Below, in pieces: positions 8,174 through 17,025 of a stretch of DNA of 64,000 nt. Origin of the DNA: Cognataquiflexum aquatile (lineage in GTDB: Bacteria > Bacteroidota > Bacteroidia > Cytophagales > Cyclobacteriaceae); the NCBI RefSeq assembly GCF_003316845.1, contig NZ_QMIK01000002.1, forward strand, positions 310,001 to 374,000, given 5' to 3'. Position 1 is the stretch's first letter, and the number at the start of each line of letters is the position of its first letter. The notes below the pieces were generated by a model, which was given only the letters and a program-made list of their open reading frames with translations, was not told the DNA's origin and made no database searches. Made by a program: the position numbers and the translations under genes.

Positions 8174-8610
8174 GAGAGTACTCGACCGTCTAAAATTTTA
8201 GCAGGGAAAAAAAAAATAGTCAAAATTTTTTTTATGCCTAAACCAATTTTTATAAATGATTTTTCTTCTTCAACAAAAGCTTAAATCGTTAAGAAACAAC
8301 CACTATAAAAGTGTCTGAAAAACCCCTAACAAAAGAATTATAGAATTTTATTGATATTTTATTGAATAACCTATTCTGTGTATTTTTTACCTTCTCCGGA
8401 GCTATTATGTTGTTGATCTACTTTAAACTGTATTATATTTTATTGAGCATTTTGAAAATTACAAAAGATTGTTCTAATTTACCTGTCTTGCTGACCACAA
8501 CGTACCACCAAGTGAAGAATCTCACAACGAATGGATAAAATTGATACCCGGTTTTATCTGAATTTTTTTGGGATTTTTCACTTCTTTTTTTTCAATTGAG
8601 AAGCCTTCTT
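8174..8610. other. AT-rich spacer, no gene seen
   Basis: The 437 bases between two convergent genes hold A and T runs (8205-8235) but no open frame, stable hairpin or repeat that I can support. Confidence 0.5.
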
Positions 8611-9030
8611 CTATAAAACCTTTACCCTAACTTCGATATTTCCTTTTACAGCCTTGGAATACATGCATTCTGAATGTGCAGCAGCCACCAATTTCTCTGC
8701 TTCTTCCAAAGAGGGTGCTTTTGGAATGCTGACTGCAATGTCCACGGCCAAGGCATATCCTCCCTTGTCAGATACTCCCGTATGAACCTGTACAGTGATT
8801 TCTGAACCATTCAGGCTGACTCCCTTTGCAATAGCAGCCAAAGTTCCTCCAAAGCAGGTGGCATATCCTGCGGCAAACAGCTGTTCGGGATTGGTCTTGC
8901 CCCCCGGTCCGCCAATTTCCTTTGGCATCGCCACGTCAAAATCCAACATGCCGTCATCTGTCCTGACATGTCCCCGTCTTCCGCCGGTGTTGACGGCCGT
9001 CGCTGTATAGCTGATGTTAATTTTTTCCAT
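8611..9030 (-). CDS. ohr: Organic hydroperoxide resistance protein, OsmC/Ohr family
   Basis: A 139-residue thiol peroxidase that reduces organic hydroperoxides to alcohols, usually with lipoylated proteins as electron donors. The two redox cysteines are C59 in YATCFGG and C122 in SECMYSKA. The GGRRGH stretch near residue 17 supplies the arginine, and PEQLFAAG (E49) the acidic partner, of the Ohr active site. Spacing of both cysteines and overall length favour Ohr over OsmC. It is monocistronic as far as I can see. No OhrR regulator is adjacent; oxyR lies 13 kb away. Confidence 0.92.
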   Translation of the reverse strand: MEKINISYTATAVNTGGRRGHVRTDDGMLDFDVAMPKEIGGPGGKTNPEQLFAAGYATCFGGTLAAIAKGVSLNGSEITVQVHTGVSDKGGYALAVDIAVSIPKAPSLEEAEKLVAAAHSECMYSKAVKGNIEVRVKVL

Positions 9031-9496
9031 TGTTTATCTTTTTAAAAGTATTTGAAAAGTATCGGTACTGTTGATAACTTTTCTTTCAACCCAACTGTTT
9101 TGATATAGCGCTTAATTTCTTATGCCCAATTAACCCATTAACCAAATAACCCGCAGAACAAAGAAACCATCCTAACCATTTCGGTATAGAAGAATTTTTT
9201 ATTTATAAGATTCGTGACCGAAATTGAGAATGGTACCCAATTTAAACCATGGGCTGCGGTGCATTAAGATAAAAGGAAGTATAAAAATCGGTTTAGCATC
9301 TAACCCATGGCTTCTATATTTCGCCCACTTCGGGGCTGTGATCTTTATGGTCAATTGATAGAAATCCGGAATTCTCAATATTAGTTAAATTCTCCTATGA
9401 TAACCGCGGTGAGATTGCGAAATTCAGTTCTGTTGTCGGGACCTGGCCGCCATAAGTATGTATGGAAAAGTATTATCGAGCTAGTCCCAAATAGAC
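9031..9496. other. Spacer with no recognised gene
   Basis: No supported open frame. Besides the likely ohr promoter region near 9031-9120, the segment holds short palindromic words such as CCCACTTCGGGG near 9323, similar to dispersed words elsewhere in the window. Nothing more can be supported. Confidence 0.5.
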
Positions 9497-9650
9497 CATT
9501 AACCAATTAACCAATTAACCAATTAACCAAATAACCAATAACCAAATAACCAAATAACCAATAACCAAATAACCAATAACCAAATAACCAATAACCAAAT
9601 AACCAATAACCAAATAACCAATAACCAATAACCAATAACCAATAACCAAA
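9497..9650. repeat. AACCAATTAACC / AACCAATAACCAAAT tandem repeat
   Basis: About 150 bases built almost entirely from AACCAATTAACC (first four units) and then AACCAATAACCAAAT-type units. The array ends at the TGA stop (9651-9653) of the minus-strand thioredoxin gene, so it forms that gene's 3' flank. The same words occur in single copy near 44500 and 38425. Confidence 0.9.
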
Positions 9651-10856
9651 TCAATAATACCTCCCAATCATAGGATGATCGACAATAGCCCTTTTCAGTT
9701 CCAAGGCATTGATTTCTCCCATTCTTGTATAAGCCATTTTTCCTCCAGGTTCGATCAAAAGGGTGATAGGGAGACTTCCGTCCCAACCGTTTTTGACTAC
9801 ATCGATGACAGCATATTTGTCTTCTGTATCGATCAGGTAATTTGGAACAGCAGAGTATTTGCTTTGCAGAAACTTTAGGACCTTATCTTCCTGATTAGGG
9901 TTGTCCATACTCAGAGAGACAAACTGAAAATCCCTGCCCATGTACATTCTTTGAATCTCAATAAACTCCGGATATTCTATCACACAAGGCCCACACCACG
10001 TCGCCCAAAAGTTGATCAGCAATAATTTGTCAGTATCATTTTTGAGCAGATCAGCCAATTCGGTTGTGGATATCTTTTGGACTTCCACCGGTTTTTTCTT
10101 CCATTCCTCATTGGTTTTGATGGTGTATTCATTTTTCCAAGCCCATTTGGTAGAGCATCCAAAAGCCGGCGTTATAGACTTATCCACAGGCAGGGGTTCT
10201 CCGGCCAAAGTTTTTTCGATAGCGTTTCGGAGGTCTTCCGCATTGGCAGTTCCGGGTTTTTCGGAAGCGTCTATCCTGCCGGAGTAGCTGAGTTTTCTTT
10301 CTTTATCAAATACAAAAACCTGAGGAGTGGCTGTTGGACCGTAAGCCAAGGAATATTGATGGGTGTCTCCGTCATAGAGGTATGGGAAATTATACTTTTT
10401 ATCCACATACCGGATCTGCATACTTTTGTAATCGTCACTCAGGTCGGTATAGCCCAATTCTTCCGGTAAAATACCAATAGGACTGTTTGGGGAAATAGCT
10501 ACGAAAGCAACGCTTTTTCCTTTGTATTCATTGACCATGTTGATAAACCTGTCCTCATAGGCCTGTGCTGTCGGGCAATGGTTGCAGGTGAAGTTGATGA
10601 CCAAGACATCTGCATCTTTGAAGTCATCGATCGAGACCATTTTACCTTCTACATCAGGCAGATTGAAAAAGGGGGCCTGATCTCCGATTGCCAATTTTCC
10701 AACAGGCTGTTCGGTCATCTCCTGTGGATTGGGAGTAAATACCGTGGTGGAATCCTGTGATGTCTCTTTTTCTTCTGAGGATTCCTGTTTGCCGCATGCT
10801 CCTAAAAAAGCCATGCTAAGAAGAATCAGAAATGTGGATAAGTGATGTTTTTTCAT
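9651..10856 (-). CDS. Double-thioredoxin-domain lipoprotein
   Basis: A 401-residue exported redox protein. The N-terminus is a lipoprotein signal peptide ending in LSMAFLGAC. A first thioredoxin-fold domain (about residues 55-225) has CNHCP in the AhpC/TSA or peroxiredoxin-like style. A second (about 265-395) has a classical WCGPC in TlpA/ResA style. It would act outside the inner membrane, perhaps reducing disulfides or assisting cytochrome c maturation. The two domains have different redox motifs, so they probably do different jobs. The stop codon abuts a long tandem repeat. It follows the TIM-barrel gene by 60 bases with a terminator between them, so it likely has its own promoter. Confidence 0.88.
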   Translation of the reverse strand: MKKHHLSTFLILLSMAFLGACGKQESSEEKETSQDSTTVFTPNPQEMTEQPVGKLAIGDQAPFFNLPDVEGKMVSIDDFKDADVLVINFTCNHCPTAQAYEDRFINMVNEYKGKSVAFVAISPNSPIGILPEELGYTDLSDDYKSMQIRYVDKKYNFPYLYDGDTHQYSLAYGPTATPQVFVFDKERKLSYSGRIDASEKPGTANAEDLRNAIEKTLAGEPLPVDKSITPAFGCSTKWAWKNEYTIKTNEEWKKKPVEVQKISTTELADLLKNDTDKLLLINFWATWCGPCVIEYPEFIEIQRMYMGRDFQFVSLSMDNPNQEDKVLKFLQSKYSAVPNYLIDTEDKYAVIDVVKNGWDGSLPITLLIEPGGKMAYTRMGEINALELKRAIVDHPMIGRYY

Positions 10857-10869
10857 AGATTCGGGATTT

Positions 10870-10904
10870 AAAAAAAAGCCTACCCAATCGAAGAATGGGC
10901 AGGC
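10870..10904 (-). terminator. Rho-independent terminator after the TIM-barrel gene
   Basis: On the minus strand, GCCTGCCCA pairs with TGGGTAGGC around a short loop and is followed by eight T residues. It lies 13 bases past the stop of the gene at 10917-11777. Confidence 0.85.
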
Positions 10905-10916
10905 CTTTTGACTCGC

Positions 10917-11777
10917 TTATTTTACATATGCCGCCTTGTTGAGGTATTCAAAGCTTTTTTGGACACTGTCGATAGGTTCATAATTGTATTTTTCAACCTC
11001 CACATAGAAATCCTTCATTCCTTGGGCATAGGCAGCCTCAAAGATTGGTTTGAAATCCATGGTTCCGCTTGCCCCGATTTCCTCTTCGTCTTTGATATGG
11101 AGTAGAGGGAATCTTCCGGGGTATTTTTTCAAGTAATCCACAGCCGGATAGCCACCTTTTTGTGACCAATACACATCAAGTTCAAAGCAGACAAGCTTTG
11201 GATCGGTATTTTTGATCATGTGGTCCATCATGATGGTTCCTTCGATTTTTTCAAATTCGCGGGAGTGGTTATGAAAGCCAAACATCATCCCCGATCTTTT
11301 GGCCACGTCCCCTATGGCGTTGTAATAGTCACACCATACATCCAATTCTGCCAAAGTCTTCGGGATAGGCATGGAAGGTTTGATGAGGTATTTGGCGCCC
11401 ATCTTTTTATGGTCATCGGCTGCTTTTTTCCACCAATCCAAAGCCTCTTCCTTCTTGGCAGGATCATATTGCGGTCCGCCAACATGGGCACTTTGTAGTT
11501 TCATACCCAAATCCTCGATATATTTTCTGTAAAACAGGGGCTCCATCTCATATACCATTCCATCTTTGTAGCTCGCATTCTCAAGGTGTCTGTATCCAAT
11601 AGAAGATACAATTCGTAAAGTGCCCTGAGGATCATCTGTCATGGCCTTTCGTACAGAATATAACTGCAATCCTATTGGCTTTTTGGCAAATGGAGCCGCA
11701 AATAAATCCTTGGGGGCGAGGATACTTCCCAATGCCAACGCGCCTGATATTTTCAAGAAATCTCTTCTTTTATTCAT
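10917..11777 (-). CDS. Tat-exported sugar-phosphate isomerase/epimerase-like TIM barrel
   Basis: A 286-residue xylose-isomerase-like TIM barrel. The N-terminus MNKRRDFLKISGALALG is a Tat signal, so the folded, metal-loaded enzyme is exported. Likely metal ligands lie in GFHNHSREF, CFELDVYWSQKGG and LLHIKDEEE, the usual Glu/Asp/His pattern. It starts 12 bases after the exported Gfo/Idh gene and ends at a terminator, so the two form an operon. Exported Gfo/Idh plus TIM-barrel pairs in Bacteroidota are associated with oxidising and rearranging sugars or cyclitols outside the cytoplasm. The substrate is unknown. A paralogue lies at 31613-32551. Confidence 0.85.
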   Translation of the reverse strand: MNKRRDFLKISGALALGSILAPKDLFAAPFAKKPIGLQLYSVRKAMTDDPQGTLRIVSSIGYRHLENASYKDGMVYEMEPLFYRKYIEDLGMKLQSAHVGGPQYDPAKKEEALDWWKKAADDHKKMGAKYLIKPSMPIPKTLAELDVWCDYYNAIGDVAKRSGMMFGFHNHSREFEKIEGTIMMDHMIKNTDPKLVCFELDVYWSQKGGYPAVDYLKKYPGRFPLLHIKDEEEIGASGTMDFKPIFEAAYAQGMKDFYVEVEKYNYEPIDSVQKSFEYLNKAAYVK

Positions 11778-11789
11778 GATATGATGGGT

Positions 11790-13103
11790 TTAAAGTTTGT
11801 ATCCGTTTTCGTAATCATAATGCATTTTGTCGTTGGCTTCAGGATCGTGTGGAAAAGTCTGACTTTTTGGATCCCAATCCAAAGGACGTCCCAATTCGGC
11901 AGCAATGTTGCCGATCGTGCAGACGACACAGGTGCTGTGGCCGACTTCCACAGGGACAATCGGATCTTTTCTCTTAATGACTGAATCTATGAAATCCCAA
12001 TAATGCGGTGGATAACCTAGTTTGGGCAACTCTATTGTGGGCTTGAGACTTTTGTCAGAGGAATCAAAATTTCCTCTCGAAACCTTGATCCAACCTTCCT
12101 CGCCAATAAACTGAACAGCTTGCCTGTTTCCGTCAAAAGGCCCTACGACCATTTCTACTCCGTTGGCATAATGGTAAGTCAATGGTTTTCCGTCTTTGGC
12201 CGGAACGACTTTGACAGGACCGCTTCTGTCCATACCCAATCCCCATTGGGCAATGTCAAACATATGCGCGCCCCAATCGGTCATATACCCTCCGCCGGTT
12301 TCTTTGTAAGATCGCCACGCGCCCCAGAGCTTTTCATTTTGTTCCGGTTCGAGAGAAATGGGCGGATTGAGCTTTTCATTGTAGTGTAATGCCGGTAAAG
12401 GACCTAACCATGTTTTCCAGTCCAAACCTGCAGGTATTTCTTGTTTTTCAAGGTCATAGGGAACCGGATGTTCCGGTTGTCCGACATGGACGAGCACCTG
12501 TTTCACTTTTCCGATTCTTCCTTTCAATACCATACGGGCAGCATGTTGGAAGTTGACATCCGAACGCTGCTGACTGCCGACGGCGAGAATAGTACCATGG
12601 GACCTAACTGCTTTGACCAATTCCTGACCTTCCCGGATTGTAAGAGTAAGCGGTTTTTCGAGGTAAATATCTTTTCCTGCTTTGCAGGCATCTATCGCCA
12701 TGAGGGCATGCCAATGGTCCGGTGAAGCAATCACCACAGCATCGATATCCTGTCGGGCAAGCAATTCCCTGTAATCGGTGTAGAGGTCTACTTTTGGAGC
12801 TGTTTTTTCTAACTCAGCGCTGATTTTGTTAACCCTGAGTCTGAACCTTTCTCTTTTGATTTCATAGACATCCGCACAGGCCATTATTTCCACTCCCGGA
12901 ATCCGCATCATGCCATTCAGTATTCCCATAGACTGCCGCCCGACGCCAATAAATCCCAACCTGACCTGATGGATGTCGCCGGATTGGATTTGATTAGAGG
13001 CAATGCTGATTCCTGGCAAAAAAGAAAGGCCTGCAGCACTCAGAAGTGAGGTTCCTAAAAATTTCCTCCTGGAAATTTGGGGAAAATTTTTTTTCATTTT
13101 CAT
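11790..13103 (-). CDS. Tat-exported Gfo/Idh/MocA family oxidoreductase
   Basis: A 437-residue NAD(P)-dependent sugar dehydrogenase-like protein. SRRKFLGTSLLSAAG near residue 11 is a twin-arginine signal. The Rossmann fold follows with GFIGVGRQSMG, then VVIASPDHWH and EKPLTL, whose lysine is the conserved catalytic one. The C-terminal half has GGGYMTDWGAHMFD, the motif of the exported glycosyl-hydrolase-109-like branch. Such proteins carry tightly bound NAD and can oxidise a sugar hydroxyl, often at C3. The partner TIM-barrel gene is 12 bases downstream. The start used keeps the full Tat signal. Confidence 0.9.
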   Translation of the reverse strand: MKMKKNFPQISRRKFLGTSLLSAAGLSFLPGISIASNQIQSGDIHQVRLGFIGVGRQSMGILNGMMRIPGVEIMACADVYEIKRERFRLRVNKISAELEKTAPKVDLYTDYRELLARQDIDAVVIASPDHWHALMAIDACKAGKDIYLEKPLTLTIREGQELVKAVRSHGTILAVGSQQRSDVNFQHAARMVLKGRIGKVKQVLVHVGQPEHPVPYDLEKQEIPAGLDWKTWLGPLPALHYNEKLNPPISLEPEQNEKLWGAWRSYKETGGGYMTDWGAHMFDIAQWGLGMDRSGPVKVVPAKDGKPLTYHYANGVEMVVGPFDGNRQAVQFIGEEGWIKVSRGNFDSSDKSLKPTIELPKLGYPPHYWDFIDSVIKRKDPIVPVEVGHSTCVVCTIGNIAAELGRPLDWDPKSQTFPHDPEANDKMHYDYENGYKL

Positions 13104-13289
13104 TTGGGTTTATTGTTAATAAATACCCCTTCAAGGTAAATTTGGATTATCTCAGGGTAAATTGCTATTTTTAGATAAGCACAATATAATATTACTTTAA
13201 ATCGGGCTTTCATAAAAGTTTAAACTACTAAAATTCAGTCTTGGAATAGGTTAGTTTGATGAAAGCCATGTTTTCTTATTTGTAAGGTG

Positions 13290-14198
13290 ATGGACAAAAA
13301 AAAACCCAAAATACTCGTCATCGGATCAGCCAATATGGACATGGTGATCCGAACCGATCATTTTCCTGTTCCCGGTGAAACTATAATGGGAGGAGAATTT
13401 TCATTGATTCCCGGTGGAAAAGGTGCCAATCAGGCAGTGGCTGCTGCCAGATTGGGAGGTGATGTCTGCTTCATTACCCAATTGGGAAAAGATCTTTTTG
13501 GAGACCAGAATCTAGAGAACTTCAAAAGAGAGGGAATAGATACCTCGCTCATTACACAAAATCCCGATCAACCTTCCGGTGTGGCATTGATTACTGTGGA
13601 TAACTCAGGCGAAAACACCATTATCGTCGCTCCAGGCGCAAATCATACTCTTTCGGAAGCCGAAATTTCAAGTGCGTCCAAAGCTTTTCAGCAGGCGGAT
13701 ATCATTCTTGTCCAGCTTGAAGTCAAATTACCTGTTGTGGTGGAAGCCTGCCAAAAAGCCTATGGCTTAGGAAAAAGGGTAATCCTCAATCCCGCACCTG
13801 CCATGGATTTGCCGGAAAGTATATTTCCTCTTCTTCACCTCATTACTCCAAATGAAACCGAAGCCGAGTTTTTGACAGGAGTCAAGGTCATCGGGGAGGC
13901 TTCTGCCTATCAGGCAGCTTCTAGATTGAGAAACAAAGGAGTCCAAAGAATCATCATCACGATGGGAGGCGTCGGGGCTTTTTTGTTTACGGATACCTTT
14001 CAGGGAATCATTCCAACAACGAAAGTGGAGGTAAAAGATACAACTGCCGCCGGCGATACCTTTTGCGGGGCTTTGGCAGTGGCCTTGGGAAACGGGAAGA
14101 ATATCCAAGAAGCAGTCTCCTTTGCCTTAAAAGCCGCCACGCTGTCCGTGCAGAGATTTGGTGCGCAGACGTCGATACCATATCTGAAAGAACTTTGA
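13290..14198 (+). CDS. rbsK: Ribokinase
   Basis: Phosphorylates D-ribose to ribose-5-phosphate in the cytosol. It is a PfkB-family sugar kinase with GSANMDMVIR at the N-terminus, the substrate-binding GGKGANQAVAAARLGG motif, NPAPA, TPNETEAE, and the catalytic TTAAGDTFCGAL with its general-base Asp. Length, 302 residues, is normal. The ATG at 13290 is preferred; a GTG directly before it (13287) would add one residue. It leads a plus-strand series with an ADP-ribosylglycohydrolase-like lipoprotein, a nucleoside hydrolase and a sugar permease. A 189-base repeat-bearing gap follows, so co-transcription is not certain. Confidence 0.93.
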   Translation: MDKKKPKILVIGSANMDMVIRTDHFPVPGETIMGGEFSLIPGGKGANQAVAAARLGGDVCFITQLGKDLFGDQNLENFKREGIDTSLITQNPDQPSGVALITVDNSGENTIIVAPGANHTLSEAEISSASKAFQQADIILVQLEVKLPVVVEACQKAYGLGKRVILNPAPAMDLPESIFPLLHLITPNETEAEFLTGVKVIGEASAYQAASRLRNKGVQRIIITMGGVGAFLFTDTFQGIIPTTKVEVKDTTAAGDTFCGALAVALGNGKNIQEAVSFALKAATLSVQRFGAQTSIPYLKEL

Positions 14199-14279
14199 GA
14201 GAATATAGTACCAAGTACCAAGAATAGTCCTAGTTTATAATTTAAGCTGATCTTTTACCCTGAACGACTCTCTAACTTG

Positions 14280-14370
14280 AAAACCTGACAACGCGAAGCA
14301 GATAACCCGACAACCATTACAACAACTACAACCATTATACCCATTACAACCCCATAACCTGACAACCCTT
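14280..14370. repeat. Isolated copy of the 5.6-5.9 kb degenerate repeat
   Basis: GACAACGCGAAGCAGATAAC followed by CCATTACAACAACTACAACC-type strings. It is the same word set as 5576-5935, here between rbsK and the next gene. Confidence 0.75.
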
Positions 14371-14387
14371 CCAACCCCCCTAAGCAT

Positions 14388-15971
14388 ATGAAAAATAAAT
14401 TGTGGATAACTTTTGCCCCTGTCCTTTTTGGATTGGTCTTTTTTTCTTGTCAAAAAGAAACTGTAACCGAAGTGGAAGCTCCTGCTACTTATGAAGAAGG
14501 CGCTGCTATTGCCATCAGTAAAGAAAAACTTCAGGATAAAATCAAAGGAGGATGGGCAGGTCAGGTGATCGGCTGCACCTACGGCGGACCGACAGAATTC
14601 CGCTTCAACGGCACCATGATTGGCGACGAGGTTCCCATTCCTTGGGATGAAAACCAGATGCTTTGGTGGTATGAAAATATTCCAGGCCTGTATGACGACG
14701 TCTACATGGACCTGACTTTTGTGGATATCTTCGAAAAACACGGTTTGGATGCTGCAGATTCTTTACACGCCTTTGCCTTTGCCAATGCTGAATACCAGCT
14801 TTGGCATGCCAATCAGGCTGCCCGCTACAATATCCTCAACGGCATGATGCCTCCGGCTTCCGGGTATTGGAAAAACAACCCACATTCCGATGACATCGAT
14901 TTTCAGATAGAAGCAGATTTCGCCGGATTGATGGCGCCGGGAATGGTCAATGCTGCCGCAAACGTCGGTGACCGGATCGGTCATATCATGAATTATGGGG
15001 ACGGTGTCTATGGCGGGATTTATGTAGCTGCGATGTATGCGCTTGCCTTTGTCCACGATGACATGGAATTTGTCGTGGAGGAAGCCCTGAAGACCATCCC
15101 TGCCGAAAGTGAGTTTCACCAATGTATCGCAGATGTGATCAAGTGGCATAAGCAATATCCTGATGATTGGAAACAGACTTGGTTTGAAGCCCAAAAGAAA
15201 TGGACCAAAGAAAAAGGCTGTCCGGATGGGGTTTTCAAAGCTTTTAACATTGATGCCAAAATCAATGCCGCCTACATTGTCATCGGGCTTTTATATGGCG
15301 ATGGTGATTATGGCAAAACCATTGACATCAGTACCCGCTGTGGGTATGATTCAGACTGTAACCCGGCCAATGCAGGAGGGATTTTGGGAACCATGATCGG
15401 ATACAGCAATATTCCCGATTATTGGAAGCAGGGAATCGACAAAGTGGAAAACATGAATTTCAAGTATACGACCATGTCCCTCAACAAAGTCTATGAGGTC
15501 GGTATGGACCATGCGGTCCAAATGGTCAAAAGAAACGGAGGCGAAGAAACCGCCGACGGCATTACCATCAAATACCAAAAACCCGTTACCAAGCCTTTGG
15601 AGATTGGTTTTGAAGGAATTTATCCAACCAAAAGGGCTTCCATCTTCAAGCCTTTGGACAAACAAAATGGGAGTGTTGAATTTGCCACAGCAGGAAATGG
15701 ATTTGTACTCACAGGAGAGGCTGTCAAAGATGCCTCGCTTCCTGACGCAGTCCTGGAGTTGGAGGTCTTTGTGGATAACGTGCTGATGGAAAAGGTCAAA
15801 ATGTCCACAAGCTTCCAAAGCAGGAAGCATGAGATTTTTTGGAATTATGACCTGAAGGAAGGAGATCATGCTGTCAGACTTGTAGCCGTCAACATCCCAA
15901 CCGGATACCGTGTCAATGTCAACGAGGCCATCCATTATTCATCAGTTGATCCGGGGAATAAAAACTATTAA
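14388..15971 (+). CDS. ADP-ribosylglycohydrolase-family lipoprotein
   Basis: A 527-residue lipoprotein with lipobox LVFFSC (C21). Residues about 45-385 form an ADP-ribosylation/crystallin J1 (DraG-like) domain: KIKGGWAGQVIGCTYGGPTEF at its start, the metal-site motif DDVYMDLTF, and GYDSDCNPANAGGILG, where DSD is the second metal motif. A beta-rich domain of about 110 residues follows. Classical members cleave N- or O-linked ADP-ribose with two Mg ions, but exported lipoprotein members act on unknown ribosides. The nucleoside hydrolase gene starts 17 bases downstream, followed by a transporter, so a role in freeing ribose outside the cell is likely but inferred. Confidence 0.85.
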   Translation: MKNKLWITFAPVLFGLVFFSCQKETVTEVEAPATYEEGAAIAISKEKLQDKIKGGWAGQVIGCTYGGPTEFRFNGTMIGDEVPIPWDENQMLWWYENIPGLYDDVYMDLTFVDIFEKHGLDAADSLHAFAFANAEYQLWHANQAARYNILNGMMPPASGYWKNNPHSDDIDFQIEADFAGLMAPGMVNAAANVGDRIGHIMNYGDGVYGGIYVAAMYALAFVHDDMEFVVEEALKTIPAESEFHQCIADVIKWHKQYPDDWKQTWFEAQKKWTKEKGCPDGVFKAFNIDAKINAAYIVIGLLYGDGDYGKTIDISTRCGYDSDCNPANAGGILGTMIGYSNIPDYWKQGIDKVENMNFKYTTMSLNKVYEVGMDHAVQMVKRNGGEETADGITIKYQKPVTKPLEIGFEGIYPTKRASIFKPLDKQNGSVEFATAGNGFVLTGEAVKDASLPDAVLELEVFVDNVLMEKVKMSTSFQSRKHEIFWNYDLKEGDHAVRLVAVNIPTGYRVNVNEAIHYSSVDPGNKNY

Positions 15972-15988
15972 AACCAAGTCCCAATCCT

Positions 15989-17017
15989 ATGAAAAAGACC
16001 CATCCGATTTTTCTTTCTTTATTGGTTCTGCTCTTTTCCTGTACCGGAAAAGTAGAAAATACAACCGAAGAGGAATTGATACCTGTAGAAAACAAAGTGC
16101 GCCTTATTTATGACACGGATGCAAACAATGAGTTGGATGACCAGTTTGCCCTGATTTACCTGTTGCTCAACGGGGAGACTTTTGATCTTGAGGGCGTCAC
16201 TGTCAATGCGACCAAAAGCGGCGGGGATATCAACGGACATTATGAAGAAGCAAAACGGATCATGCAACTTGGTCTCAGTTATGAAAAGATTCCTTTACTC
16301 AAAGGGGCCAATGGATCTTTTGCCGAGATCCAGGGTACCGTCGCAAACGGGAATTTTGATGGTCAGGAGGCCGTGGATTTCATCATCGAACAGGCAAATG
16401 CAGACAATCCGGAAGAACTCATTCTGCTTGCTGTTGGGAAGTTGACCAATGTCGCTTTGGCTTTGGAAAAAGACCCATCGATTGCTTCCAAAATGCGGGT
16501 GGTTTGGTTGGGATCCAATTATCCACAACCCGGAGAATACAATCAGGACAACGATACCGTGTCTATGAATTATGTGTTGAATACGCAGGTTCCCTTTGAA
16601 ATGGTCACTGTCCGTTATGGCGAACCTTCAGGAACAGATGCCGTCAAGGTCACCCAAGCTGAAATCAACAGCCGAATGCCTGGTTTGGGACCACAGATAG
16701 AAACTCCGATTGTTGGCAGGCATGGCGGTGAGTTTCACAATTTTGGGGACTATGCCGTCAATTTGTTTGAGCATATCGATTACCATGGCGATCCACCTTC
16801 GCGTGCTTTGTTTGACATGGTAGCAGCGGCGATTTTGAAAAATCCTGTTTGGGGAGAAAAAAGAGAAGTTCCATGCCCGATCCTGATTGAAAACCAATGG
16901 GTAGAAAGGCCCGAAAATTCTAGGAAAATAGTCCTTTGGGAGAATTTTGACCGTGATGCCGTCATGGATGATTTTTACCAATCCTTTATCGATTACCAAA
17001 TCGTCAATCCAAAATAA
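15989..17017 (+). CDS. Nucleoside hydrolase lipoprotein
   Basis: A 342-residue enzyme predicted to split the N-glycosidic bond of ribonucleosides to give base and ribose. After a lipoprotein signal with lipobox LLFSC, the calcium-binding signature DTDANNELDDQFAL appears at residues 42-55; it is a slightly expanded form of the usual DTDxGxDDAxA. NVALALE and a late ALFDMVAAA Asp complete the family pattern. Lipidation places it on the periplasmic side or cell surface, unusual because many nucleoside hydrolases are cytosolic. It sits 17 bases after the ADP-ribosylglycohydrolase-like gene and 8 bases before the permease gene, a tight operon. Confidence 0.88.
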   Translation: MKKTHPIFLSLLVLLFSCTGKVENTTEEELIPVENKVRLIYDTDANNELDDQFALIYLLLNGETFDLEGVTVNATKSGGDINGHYEEAKRIMQLGLSYEKIPLLKGANGSFAEIQGTVANGNFDGQEAVDFIIEQANADNPEELILLAVGKLTNVALALEKDPSIASKMRVVWLGSNYPQPGEYNQDNDTVSMNYVLNTQVPFEMVTVRYGEPSGTDAVKVTQAEINSRMPGLGPQIETPIVGRHGGEFHNFGDYAVNLFEHIDYHGDPPSRALFDMVAAAILKNPVWGEKREVPCPILIENQWVERPENSRKIVLWENFDRDAVMDDFYQSFIDYQIVNPK

Positions 17018-17025
17018 TCCTTCCC

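Noticed and set aside
9523-9786. Open frame rich in WLLVIGYWLLVIW repeats
   Set aside because: It is the AACCAATAACC tandem array read in another frame and joined to antisense of the thioredoxin gene; not protein-like.
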